Shown here piece by piece: positions 44,303-55,804 of a DNA stretch of 64,000 bases. The notes under the pieces were generated by a model, which was not told where the DNA came from, searched no databases, and worked only from the letters and a program-made list of their open reading frames with translations. Position 1 is the stretch's first letter. Each line of letters opens with the position of its first letter. This DNA is from Kappaphycus alvarezii (lineage: Eukaryota; Rhodophyta; Florideophyceae; Gigartinales; Solieriaceae), in NCBI GenBank assembly GCA_002205965.3, contig NADL03000613.1, positions 930,001 to 994,000 on the forward strand, read 5' to 3'. The translations under genes were made by a program, and so were the position numbers.

Positions 44303-47049
44303 GACAGGGTCATCATCGTCATCGTCATCGTCATCCCCATCGCTTGCAGCCGTAGCACTTGGGATGTCTCTGCAGTGGGCATCATAGTACTCTCCGGCGA
44401 TACCTCTGAAGTAGGCATGCTAGTTGCCTCAGGGTTACCTCTGCAGTAGGCGCAGGGGATGGATCTGTAACGCCCATTTCCAGTAAGTCCATGACTGCGG
44501 CCCTTCCGGCATCAAGGGTAAAGGGTACTAGTACGCCTTCCATCACACTCACAAATCCTGTTCCAGTGACGAAACTTGCAACCAGTGGGGTGTCCTCTGT
44601 TTCGTCGGCATCCTGCACAGCTCCCTCCACGATAGTTATATCGCTCGCGAATCCTTCTCTTGAAAACAAAGTTTGCTGGGGTCCCGCACCCACAAGCTCG
44701 TCAAAGGAGCTCGTCGTGTTCAGAACATGATATGTGACAATTTCTTCGAGAGACGGAACTCCCTCAAGAGAGGCCCAAACCATGCTAAGTTGACTCGTAA
44801 ACATTTCTGTCCCGGTATCGCTTTCGAGAACTGATTCCAGAGGTCCGTCTACCGCAAAAACGGAGGGTATGACTTCCTCAGGAACAAGTGCTTCAACGAG
44901 CGAAACGAATGCTCTGTCATTGGGTGCAAAGACATGCAACATGGGCGAATTCGACAAGACATTCTGAAGAAGTTCGCTATCTAGAACCAAACTTGTCAAA
45001 ACTCTCAAATCCCTGCGGGAGGTTACGAAAGAAACTACTGAACGCAAAGGCCTGAATACGTCATCGCTCATCTCAGTATCCATTCCCTGGCGGGCAACCG
45101 GGATTGTAATGTCACCAGCTTCAACGGCAGCAGTGAGGTTGATCGGAAGGAGAACATTGTCAATGAAGGAAACTCGTCCGTTGGTATTTGATATTTGGCG
45201 TCCGAGTCTCCTTGAATTGGTTGCTCTATCTTCGTCGAATATCACTCTCGGATACCTCCGCGTGCCTAGGCTCTGTCCAAACACGGTTGGAAGGGACCCC
45301 ATTTCCATGATTTCCTGTTCCGGCAGGTCTCCAGCGACTATGTGATAGCTCAGCACATCTTGAATAGTTGGAATCCCCAGGTCAGTGGAACTGAGGGTAT
45401 CCCATATTTCTGCGAGTGCATCTACGATAGCTCTTGTCCCAAGGTTCTCCGGGAGTCCGGGCGAAGGCGGCGGACCAATGCACGAAACGCATCATTCGTT
45501 GGGGCAAGCACCAGGAACGGGTCTGGAGACTCGGCGGAATCCAGGAGCGGGGTGTCCACCAGGAGGGCGACAAGAACAGAGGCATCTTGCCATGCTAACA
45601 GCTCTTGAACCAAGGTGTATGTAGAGTCGACTGACTGGTCGGGAATGTTGGGTTGCAAGGCCAAAGGCGAGAACGGTGCGGGGCTAACACGTGGAGGAAC
45701 TGGTACACCGCCTGGAGTCACGAGTTCCTCCAAGGCCTGTCGCACCTCTCCTAGAGTGAGAGGCAAGAGAACGGTATCAATGACGCTTACGAATCCGTTT
45801 CGGGTAACGAAGCTAGCTATCAACTGGCTGTCCGCCGTGCTGTCCGCATCCTGAACGGTCCCGTTGGATACGGTAATCTCGTCTTCGAAAACTTGACTCA
45901 TGAAGAGAGTCTGTTGCGGCCCTGCCCCATCCAATTGTGTAAATGAGCTTGAGGTATTGACGACATGATACGCAATAATCTCTGGCAGAGAGGGGACATT
46001 TTGGAGACCGCCCCATACGGTAGAGAGCCTGCTTGCAAAGGCGGACAGCTCGGTACGGTTTCCAAGTGCAGCTAGACCACCGACCGGCAATATATTTGCG
46101 ACAATTTCCTGGTCGCCGAGCGCTGATACAAAGTTTATGAATGCAGTGTCGGTGGGTGCAAAAACGTGCAACGGAGTGGAGGTCATGAGGACATCCACTA
46201 GACCTGGGTTGATGATTACCAACTGGGTCAAGACGATCAAATCATTTCGAGACGAGACAAAATCGACCAACGAGCGGAACGGGCTGAACAAAGGATCACC
46301 ATCGTCGACGGCACCTTGGAGCGACACTGAAGGGTTGACTGAAGCTTGACTCAATTCTTGCTGCACATTGAATGGGATGAGGACATTGTCAATGAAGGAA
46401 ACACGGCCGTTGGAGTTTGCGATTTGGCGGCCCAAACGAGAGGAGTTGACGTTTGGGTCCAAGTCGAGGATTTCCAGCGGATAGCCGTCCGTAACGATAC
46501 TGGGGCCGAAAAGAGAGGCGAGAGGGCTTCCGGCGACGATGTCTATCTCGGATAGGTCCCATCGACAATGTGATAGGCGAGAACATTTGCAATTGAGGGT
46601 ATATCTGGAACGGCACTCGTGAGTGTTAGCCAAATCGAATCCAAAGCGGTTACAATTTCTGAAGTTTCAGCATCATCCTGGACATCCGGAGAAATACTCT
46701 GGACGATGGAAAGAAAGGCGCGGTCGGTTGGGGCAAAGACAAGCAAAGGATCGTCAGACAAGGCGGCGGCTACGAGTGCATCTTCTCTGGCAACTAGGGC
46801 GAATAGTACGGAGAGATCGGCCCAGGCAGAGATCTCCTGGACGAGGTTGTATGTAGAAGGAATTGAATCGGCGGGTGTAGGCGGCTGGATGGAATCATCG
46901 GAGAAGACACCCTCCGCTGCTGATGTTTGGCGTAGGGTGGAATCGGATAGAGCGGAGGCGCTTACCACTGCCGGGTAAAGACAGGGTAGTGCGGTGGCGA
47001 GTATCGAGACAAGCAGGACGGCATTTTTCGGAGACATGCTGAGGCACAC
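43763..47049 (-). CDS. Secreted protein with four Fas1 modules and a C-terminal Hog (Hint) domain
   Basis: Read from 47037 (MSPKNAVLLVSILATA, a clear signal peptide) to the stop at 43763, about 1,090 residues. Fas1 modules lie at roughly 46.9-46.38, 46.29-45.75, 45.62-45.14 and 45.07-44.50 kb; modules 1 and 3 resemble each other, as do 2 and 4, so the set arose by duplicating a pair. Each shows VFAPT/N.AF and a G.VS-[FV]-[IM]-[DE]-x-V-L-[ILV]-P end. Next come a Thr/Ser/Pro linker, eight Asp residues, and the Hog domain from 44302: VCFPSTARLQLANG (Cys nucleophile), TPSHYLYANGRL (active-site His) and GLYAPHTMHGDMMVDG. In Hedgehog this domain cleaves itself. Four apparent single-base losses (near 46559, 45450, 44433 and 44357) break the frame, all in the same sense. 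It is either a decaying gene or one with sequence errors. Confidence 0.85.
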
Positions 47050-48500
47050 GTTACAGCTGGGGGAATGTGATGAGCGAGTGAATGTTCAGGGGCGGGGTGT
47101 ATAAATATGTGTAACAAACTCTGTAGGGATCGGCACTGGGAGGGATGGGTAAAGAGGAGGGTCGGGGCCTGTTGAAATGGGATGCGTAGAAGGGGGGGGC
47201 AGGATGATGGCAATCACTCGACATCACACGAACGGTATGCACATTCTCGATATCGCAGAACTGGAGATTTGAGGGAGGAGGCGTAGAAAGTTTACAGCAA
47301 TGCTGCAAAATGACGAAAAATTGATTATTCGAGCGTCCCTTCCCGCCCAAGCCCTGCAAGTCTATTAGCCAACGTAGAGCTACTTGAGCGAGCAAGTGGA
47401 TCTCGGCTTGAATTGGCCCAACGGGTGGTTTTTCTTGCTCCGAGGAGGCGGTTATACGTGGGTTGACATTTCTTTTTTTCAAAGTTACAGTGCGGCCATA
47501 CAGTGCAGCACTAGGCAGTACTCGACTACTGTACACTATTCAACAGAACAGTAAAAGAGCCTCGCTGTGAATCATGCGTGCTTGATCGGGGCAAAATTGG
47601 CCAGAATTCAACTGGCAGGGTGCAAATACTGTATTACAGCACAGTACAGTATGTGGTTTTTTGTACGCCCGCCTTTACCTCAGGTAACTTTAAGGTTAAT
47701 CTTAGAGTCGAATCAGAACGCCTCCTCGCTGACGTCATGGAGGTGATAGCCAGCTCGACTCTTGGCCGACAGGTAGTCACATTATAGCCCTTGGAGAGAT
47801 GCCCGCTGGCTGCTCTGATTCGGACATTTGTTGTCGGCCAACGAGGGCGTATTGGCAGGTGGAAAAAGCCCTTGCTTGTTCTATTTCCAAGTACTGTGCA
47901 GTACAGTACAGTACCATAAGAATACTCTCGTGCTCTGGTCTTGCACATTTTTTACTTATCTTGCGTGTACACCGTGGTGCACCGGTTGCACATGTTGCAC
48001 ATGTACCCTACGACGAAAATTCTTCGCTAGGTGCATGTGCAAGTACTGTAATTATTGAGGAATAATTCACCAAGCCAATCAACAAGCGGAAAAAATTAAC
48101 AAATACTGTCCGTACATTTTTAAGTAGGTACTACAGTGCTGCAGAGATACCATACTTGCACAACTAATCAAGTGAAATATCGAGAAAAATGGGCCGCGAA
48201 ATGCCATCCAATAAGAGGTGCACAGGCAGCAGTTGCAAGTTTTCCTCAGAGCTTTTGCCACAACCCCCCGATTCACCCCGCCCAAGAGGCCTCAAAACCC
48301 TACGCGCAACGCAACATACTGTAATGGCCATACCATAGCAGTATCAGCATCGATCCACACAAGAATACTGGCCCAGCCCCCCAACTGGGACCAATTTCTT
48401 GTCCCTCAATTACACCACTCCAGGATGAGTACAATGTACCAACAACCCATGCCCATATGTTTTGAAGTAAACCTCGACCAGGATCAAGTTTGCAGTTTGC
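47050..48500. other. Region upstream of the Fas1-Hog gene, rich in ACTGTA palindromes
   Basis: An AT-rich box (GTATAAATATG on the plus strand, near 47.10 kb) lies about 60 bases from the Fas1-Hog start and may serve as its core promoter. From 47.51 to 48.14 kb the motif ACTGTA or TACAGT recurs many times (around 47527, 47628, 47644, 47894-47910, 48045). No supported gene is present. Confidence 0.5.
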
Positions 48501-49475
48501 AACCTTCGCCGCGCAAATAAACCACAGCCCGGTAATTCCCCAACACTGTAAACCTGCCGCTACACCCCACTCAACACCGCCACCCTGTACACACCCTCCC
48601 AAGTCACGCGCCCCCCCTCCGCCCCAACCATCATCCAACCCACCCACAAAAATCTCACCATATCTCCCACCAAACCACACCACCCGCCACCACAAAATCT
48701 CCCACCCTCACATTCCAAACGCCATATCTCCCCATCTCGCCCAACCCCACCCCACACCCAACCGCGCATCCACCACCACCGCACATCCCCTCCATACAAC
48801 CAACTCCCGTCAAACTTTACCCATCCCACACACACTCCCCCCCCGACTCCACCATGCCCGTCACTCCGGCCCGCAGGCTTGTTCAACCGATTCCTTGGCA
48901 TTCACACTCTGCTTGAGGCCCATTTGATACCGCCCGCAATTCTCAGCCTGTATGGGCTGGGACGGCAATCCTGCAGTTTGGCGCTTGCGTGTTGGCGCCC
49001 GTGTTGGCCGTCGTCCTTGATTGCATGGATGGTTGCTTCAACTCAAGTGTTCGGGTGTGGGTGAGAGCACACCCGGGTTGCAGTTGGTGTGCTTTGGGGT
49101 AAATGAGACGAATAGCCTGAGGGAAAGGAGATGGGGGGGATGTTTAGGCTGTGGTTTTGAAATTAGAGCACAGTTTGTACCGGCAGACATGCCGTGCTGG
49201 CCTAATGACCAAGTAATGCCCGAATATTGACCGCGGGGGGCGTGCACTGCATTAGCGGCTCGAGGCCTGCTACAGTGCATGTTGCGTTGCATCAGACGGC
49301 TTGTGCTGTGTGGCTGTACGGCAGGGCCATTTTGGTCGTGCAGAGGATTTCCATCGCCTGTGTTGTCACGTTTGCACCCAATTCGGTTCCAGAGATATAT
49401 GCCTCCAGGTGCCACTCTCCTGTGGTGGTTATACCGGGATTGCTAGGAGCCTCTTTATTCGCCCTGCGGAGATGA
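48490..49475 (+). other. C-rich leader and possible small membrane-protein gene, uncertain
   Basis: From 48.54 to 48.85 kb the plus strand is almost free of G (long C/A/T runs), like the shorter C-rich leader before the thioredoxin gene. Behind it lie two protein-like frames: one around 48.88-49.06 kb (LFNRFLGIHTLLEAHLIPPA and hydrophobic residues) and one at 49.23-49.47 kb (HQTACAVWLYGRAILVVQRI, then VVVIPGLLGASLFALRR). A GTGTTCG donor and a GCATTAG acceptor could join them across a G/T-rich intron of about 190 bases. I recognise no family, and the start codon is unclear (an ATG at 48854 is in another frame). Treat as a guess. Confidence 0.25.
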
Positions 49476-49729
49476 TGCGAGCTGGACTGTCGTGATTGAC
49501 GGACCTGGCAGCTTTGAGGGAGTGGGGAGGTGAAGGTTCTGATATGGGAATGCGACTGCGCTAAGGGATTAACAAAGGGGAAAAGTAGGGTTAAATGGGG
49601 TGGTTTACTTGAGTTTCCTGATATCAGCAATCGCTGACGAGGCCTAATTTGGGTAGCCACTTACATACCCTGAGAACGGAGGTTCTCTGGAATACTCACA
49701 CTTTCAAGTTGTGGCCTCAAGTGTCGCTC

Positions 49730-52669
49730 AAACACCCTTCCAACAAACAGCTGGCGTTATTCTGGACGAGTCTCGCCGCGTGAAGAGCGAACAATGTTTG
49801 CGCGCATCAGCAATCGGAATGCCTGCCCGTGCGGCAATGCCAGTCGCAACCCGGTTGGCGAAGTCCCGAGCGGTCGGGTGTCAGCCCCCCGACATGGAGA
49901 GTGCAATGGCAATGAAGCGATGCCCAGGACGCTTGGAACGTATCAACTCGGCAAAGCGAGCGTCGTTGCCAAGGCGAGCATGGTTAAGGGGCTTGAGAGG
50001 GCATCGCGCCAGGGAAGGGAGGCGGGCGGGGGTCAAGGTATGGATGACGGTTACGTCATAATAGTCCGTGCCCCCGTTCTCTCCAAGCGTCTTGATATCC
50101 GGGCGAACTGCATGGCCGGGTTGTGAGGGCTTGAGGACAGGGTGTCGGGCGGCTTTGGAGAGGTCTGCGACAAACAACCGTGTTTGCGAGTCGTGCCGCC
50201 ACCCACGGGTGGATCCATAGCCACAGCACAGCGCGTGGTCACCGTACTGATCCATGAGTGTCGTACATCCCCCTTGTGGCATTTTGAAGCGGGAGGAAAC
50301 AGTGGTACCCTGCAATAGAACTGCAACCACTTCTTGTAATTGCGGTCCGAATGTAGGTGCCCAGACCTGGAGCCGGTTGACATGAAAGCCAGTCCTTGCA
50401 ACCATCCACTAACGAGGCTCGGAATGCTACGGTCCTGTCATCCCCTTTGGCATGGCGTCAAAGGCCTTTTCCTCAACTGGGGAACGAGTTACCCTTGCCC
50501 ACACCGCTGCCTTGAGTCGAGAGCCGTGAACTGGACAACCTTCTCGGGTGCCACTTGTGTCTTCCACTCATCATGTGCCCGAACTGCGGATGTGTAAGAT
50601 TGGAGAGCAGTGTTCGGTAGCACAGGGAGAAGGGTAGAGCACAGGGCACGCGTGAGGGATACGGAGGAAAGGAAGGCAGCCGCCGCAGTGAGCTTAGCGG
50701 AGCGGAGCCCGATGCCAAATGTTGGCTTGTGGGGCCCAAAGGGCGCAATGGGAAGTTGTAATTCCCGAAAAGTGTCGGCGCCCAGAACCCCGCCCACAAA
50801 CCCCCGCAGCGTGTCTTAAACAGCGGTGTCGAATTCAGTTGCTCCCTAAGAGTGGAATGAGGGGGAACTACACGTAAGAGGTAGTTGATCCGACATACAC
50901 CAAAGCAGGTCCGCAGTAGATGGAGAGCCACATGAGTGTCCTTCAGGGTTAACAGGGATTTGGGGAGGGGCTGTAACGAAGCGACGTGCTTTGAGAACTC
51001 GCGCTCCATGAATAGGTCCGACCTGATGGGTGTGCGGAGCACTGTTGTCCCGGCGTCATAGTTCTGGCGAAGCTCATATGGGAGGGACTGCTGAACAGGT
51101 GGGGGGGGAGGTTGGCCACCGGACGGCACACTTATCCATGCGAAGGTGTAGACCCAAACTGCGCACCTCCGCGGACGAGAGAAACTTTAGTGCCGTTCGA
51201 ATGGCTTCGTGGGTGCCCACTATGTACCCATCGTCCAAGTACCACAACTGAAGGAGTACAGAAGGCCTGCCTGTGGTGTCGCCCACATTTTCCAGGCGGG
51301 TTTTCAGTTCCCGCATCAGTATTTGCTGCACAAGGGAGAACAAAAAAGGACCCAGAGGATCCCCTTGCTGCACGCCTACCACGCTCCGGAGCATATCATC
51401 CCCACACCACAGATGACCCGGGTTTACCGCGTACGTGTAATTGACCCAAGGTAAGAGCTCCGGGAACCCCTGCTCGACCTCCTTCAAAAACGCACTGGGG
51501 CTGACCCGGTTGAAGGCGTTTTGAAGGTCAACGGTTAACAGTGCGTACTCTGCCGATTCGCCATGCTCCTCATAAAGTCGCCGTACAGCGTGGACAACTG
51601 CCCCAGATCCTCCTGACGTTGCTACTCCCAGCTGTAGTGGCTGAAAGTATTCGGAAGCCTTTTCGGAAATGCGAGTCAGCAATCATCTGCCCACCAAGCG
51701 ACGTAAGGTCTCGCCCACGGCGATCGGTCTGATTCCTCCTTCTGGTTTGAGAAGTGCCGTAAGCGGCGCACCTGCGATCCATGCCGATATAGCCGCAGGG
51801 GGCTTCCCGTTGGCTAGCAAGTTGACCACACTAGTCAGAGCAGCTAGAAAGCTTCGTCCACGATTGACCACTGGTGGGACCTGTAAATGCTCAACGAGGT
51901 GGTTTGGGCGGAGTCCGGATCCCCCTGCGGCGCTACCCCTTGGAAAGCTTCGAACGCAACGGAGAACAAGTTCTGGAGTGAAGTGGGGGCAAGCCGGCAA
52001 CGAGTGAGGGGAAGCGGGTTGGTACGACTCCGTAGTCGGGGAGCGCTGTGGGTGTTTCTCCCGAAGAATGGAAACCACCTCGGCGGAGGGGCATGCGATC
52101 CCCGAAGATCCCAGCGCACGCGCTGCCTTGCCGTGAGCGCCCTCCTTTGCAAGCCTCAGGGCGCGCCTTTTGTTGATCCCCACTTGTTCCTCTTCAGTTG
52201 CCTTGTGCAACGGGCGGGACGTTGCCAAGGCGTTTGCCCTTCGCATCAAAGTTTCGTACTGTCCATCACGCCGCAGTTGAATGCGTTCAGCAAAAATACG
52301 GGAATTTGATGCTGTGCCCGGAACGAGGGTTGAGAGCGTGGAGGGCTTGGGATTGGCGAGGATCGCGGACGGGAATAGGATGAACTTGGTGAATGCCTCC
52401 GCAGCTTGAGGGGAACCATGTGATGCGTCCGCGCATTCTCCAAGAAAAAGAGCTAGCTCCCTTGAAATCCGCTGGCGCTCACGTCGCGGTATGTGTTGCG
52501 CTAGCGGGACGTGAGTAGTGCAGATTGCGTGCAAGGGGGGAAGCGGCTGTCTCCTCGGGCCATTCAGTGAGGGAGCGGTGGTGGGCAAAGGCGGAGGAGG
52601 AGGGGCATCCGGGATGGGCTGTGGTTCGGGTGGATTGGTTGAGGCCGAAGCTGCCTTAGGAGGTGTCAC
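49730..52669 (-). pseudogene. LINE-2 reverse transcriptase with nuclease-like tail, broken
   Basis: Read from 52669 (GTG/ATG-less start; the frame may begin further upstream). The first 328 codons hold a Pro-rich leader, a Lys/Arg-rich stretch and the RT start (PEGGIRPIAVGETLRRLVGR). After a frame change the core follows at 51682-51074: VDLQNAFNRV (catalytic Asp), VQQGDPLGPF and WYLDDGY. Another frame change leads to 50797-50489, and another to the tail from 50405: DQYGDHALCCGYG (likely zinc site), RHDSQTRLFV, then RPDIKTLGEN and YYDVTVIH, the same restriction-like endonuclease pattern as in LINE 1. An in-frame TGA at about 49878 is followed by HPTARDFANRVATGIAAR. So at least three frame changes and one stop. 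Dead copy. Confidence 0.75.
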
Positions 52670-52741
52670 CTGGTTCGGTACACAAGATACAGATGGTGCT
52701 CGAGGACCACCTGTATCTTGTGTACCGAACGAGGTGACACC
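52662..52741. repeat. 80-base inverted repeat at the 5' side of LINE 2
   Basis: The arms of about 35 bases (beginning GGTGTCACCTGGTTCGGTAC at the left) pair with two mismatches around a short GCTCGAGG centre. One arm is the start of the LINE-2 coding sequence, so the outer arm is an inverted copy of it. A 5' inversion or foldback during LINE insertion would make this. Confidence 0.85.
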
Positions 52742-52799
52742 GTGGGGTTTAGTTTACTGGGAGCAGTGTGAAGGTTGGGACTCCTACGTGCCTTGTATT

Positions 52800-54600
52800 C
52801 AAACTATGTTTCTAAGCCTATGATTTGCCTGAGCATTTCAGCCAACTAAAGTAGCTGATAGCCCAGTCAACAAGCACGCCGCGTTGAAAGTCACCATCAA
52901 TTCGGCATGTCGCTGAGGTAAGACAGCTCTCACCTTGGAATACTGGTCCAGGGCTCGGCCGGCGACCTATCTTGCTATCTCCGTGATCAGTGAAAACGCA
53001 TCGGGGCGCCACCCTCCGAGCGTTCACTCGGAGGTTGGAACGGGGACAAGCCTGTTCCTACTGGGTAGTCCAGCTACAAACCCGTGGTATTTCCGTAGCT
53101 TATCAGCGTGGGCAGCATTTAAGCTCGTCAGATGGTTGAAGCTTCTCGTCCTGAGATGAGAAGGGGCCAGCGGGTTCAGAAAGGCAATATCAAAGTAATT
53201 GGTGCCACCGGCAGCGCCCGTCGCCCAGATATCTGGCCTGGTCTTGTGTTCCCCGTGTGCCAGAGGTTCGATGGCCAGATGCCTTGCGCCGAGGCTGAGA
53301 TCGTTACCCGAAAAAGTTACTAGATCGTGATGTCGGTTAATCCACTGGGGGCCGTATCTGCATTGGATGATATGATCGCCATGGACGTCTCATGTTTCAG
53401 GACACCCAGTCCTCGAGCAGTGGGTTCCTGCTGCAAACATCGGGGCCTGGCAGAAGTATTGTTACCGCGGCGAAAAGTGTCGAGTGCTGATGGCAGTCTT
53501 CAAACGTACCGTTGGAGGGCAATGAGCCCATTCTTTAGCTCCCAGGAGTTTAATTGAGGCCCGGAAGGCTTATGTGCGGCAGTCGCCCAGTGGAATGTCT
53601 TCGTACACTGCGGCGTCGACAGCGTCTGTCAGCCTCTTTTGCGATGGTGGATTTAAGCAAAAAATACTAAACGGCGGCCTATCGGATGTGCGGCATGATT
53701 AGTTCCATATGTTGGCCTCTGGATACGTCGCCAAGTCGACTAGTGCTGACGCCTGGCAATGCTCACACAACTTGTTTGTCTGGGAGTTAGAGGCGAGGCA
53801 GGCAGCAGCGGCGTTGTCCTTGGCTGAGGTAAGGCCGATCCGAGGGTTGGTTTCTTGGCCTCGATAGGCCTGACCGGGACTAGTAACTCCTTGAACACTT
53901 ATTTGTCGAGGATTCCTCCTGCTAGCGTTCTCATTCCCTCTTCCATGAGCGTGTCGAAATACTCGGCTCCTTGCTTTGGAGACGGGAGGTTTCTTTATTG
54001 AGATGTATGGATTGGCTGGAACCCATTTGCAGTTGTCAATCTGAAGCTTTGTGCAGGACGGTGGGACGATCCGGAGGAGATAGCCTAACTTGCATACAGT
54101 ACGTCGAAGCAGTTCCGCAAATTCCGAAAGGAGGCCCTTCTGGTCCGCTTAAGTTGAATTTGTTTCCCAACGCGGAACACTATGTCGCTCCATTGACTGT
54201 GATCCCATGTGAAATCATCCCTCCCAAAGGAGATGCACCTTATCATGTGACTTTGTGTCAGCTTTGTGATATTCTTCATTCGACGAGGGGGGAATGGTGA
54301 CCTTTTAATGTAAAGTTGTGAAGTGGGGACAGAGGCTACCTGGCCCAGCCGTAGGCAGTATTACTGTGGATTTGGCATCTCCGCTCCCAACTCCGACTCT
54401 TTTTCGCAAGTCGGATACTGTAGCTTTACAGCAAGGTACTAACCTGAACATTACAGTATCCTTTACAGGGCCCGCTTCTATTACTACTCTATTAGTGTTA
54501 CCTCCGATCTCCGTATCCGAAGAGTCACTTCCCGACTCAAGGTAACCAGGGTTGGTAGCATCAACTCAAACTAACAGTACTCAAGATTGAATTCCTAGCT
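52800..54600 (+). pseudogene. Decayed coding DNA of unknown origin
   Basis: A series of plus-strand frames (52935-53159, 53132-53323, 53327-53557, 53971-54300, 54318-54545) looks protein-like and G/C-balanced, with frame jumps between them. A stretch near 53.65-53.82 kb reads FCDGGFKQKI and later ELEARQAAAALSLAE, which could echo an RNase H fold, and 54.1-54.28 kb reads IPKGGPSGPLKLNLFPNAEH. I could not name a family. It may be another transposable-element remnant. Confidence 0.3.
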
Positions 54601-55800
54601 GGAACCCAAGCATATGGTAACATCATCATAAAGCAACCAAACCCCAGATATGAACTTACGCAACTGCGTTTTCTCCACAATTACTGAGAACTGTTGCTAG
54701 CTATACGTACTTTGCGATGATTCATCATAACAGCCGTGTACCTGAGGATGAACGAGTAGACACGTGTACGTAGGGAATGAAACTCAGAATGACAGTGTCT
54801 CCCACGCCTCTCAGCCATGAAGTTGCTAATGTCCTGGAGAGCCCTGAGACCACATTTTCCAAGCTGTCCATAGATGTTAATGGCGAGGGGGATGAGTTCT
54901 AAGCCTTCTTTCGACGATACTTGAATTTTACACTCCATTTTGGAGTCTGACAGATTTTTCGTTCCTTTTTAGGCACGCAGAAAAAAAGTTCTCTAGAGAG
55001 CAGAGGCTGACATTTCTCTCTTCTATGCTTCCCGACCCAAATATCAAACAGCTATAGAAGTCAGTTCAGACAGTCCTCCCGTTCTCTCCTTCAGGGGTTT
55101 TCTTTCCTTTGATGCCGAGTAGACATGCACTACTGCTATGGACCTTTCGATCTTTTTAGTGACAGCTATTTTGATCAGATTCTCGGAATGAAAGGCATTA
55201 ATATATGCTTTGACTTTTTTTGGCCATTTAGGGGCTTCGAGGCATTTTAGAGAAGGGTTTTTATGTTGAGAAGGGTTGATCAAGGTCAACCAGGGTTCGC
55301 TGTGGAGAAAATAGTTACAACAAAGGAAAGAATTATTGTAGTTTTGGTGACGTAAAATTGCTAGAGGTAAAGAGAGATTTGATTTATTAGCAGAGGTGCA
55401 CTTAGGTGTGTGAGAGTCACTAGTTGGTTGTGAGTTCTCTTTTTCAGGTCTAGAACTAAGACTGATCCTCCTGCTTATACAGACTTTTTGTGTATAGATT
55501 TCGTTGAGTAAACCTTGGTAAAACTAATTAAATGACGCATGATAAGCGGACGTAAGTTGATGCATATTGATAGATGAATAAATAGATTATGTGTGTGATA
55601 AAAAACATATAACCTAAGCGGTCTTAATCGAACGTGACAAAATTCAAAATTAATGTAGTAGGATGAACAGTGACGTTCAACCTGCTTCAAAAACCCTTCT
55701 AAATTTTGTCGCAGATTGTTACTCATTATATTCTGAAACAGTACAAGTATTTCGAAGTCCTTCTCGTCTCCTATAATAAATCTTCTCATCGTCTTGAGAA
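54600..55800. other. Stretch without a supported gene
   Basis: Only short frames on both strands (54681-54938, 55044-55289, 55475-55789), AT-rich, with no motif. The right side leads into the copia fossils. Confidence 0.45.
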
Positions 55801-55804
55801 TTCT

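Larger units (their letters stand above)
49715..52741 (-). mobile_element. Non-LTR retrotransposon (LINE) number 2
   Basis: This minus-strand LINE is about 3.0 kb long and belongs to a different lineage from LINE 1, with less than obvious similarity outside the core motifs. It carries a Pro-rich N-terminal region, a reverse transcriptase and a nuclease-like end (next entry). The coding tail closes at a TGA near 49733 and no poly-A or clear tail repeat was recognised, so the 3' border is approximate. The 5' side ends in an 80-base inverted repeat at 52662-52741, which may mark the junction. Confidence 0.75.

Noticed and set aside
44227-44449. Short frames over the Asp-repeat linker of the Fas1-Hog gene
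   Set aside because: They are alternate readings of the GAT/GAC repeat and of the Thr/Ser/Pro linker belonging to the larger gene.
48490-48927. 145-codon Pro/His-rich plus frame and 113-codon Gly/Trp-rich minus frame
   Set aside because: Both come from the same low-G tract; the amino-acid bias follows base composition and not protein constraint.
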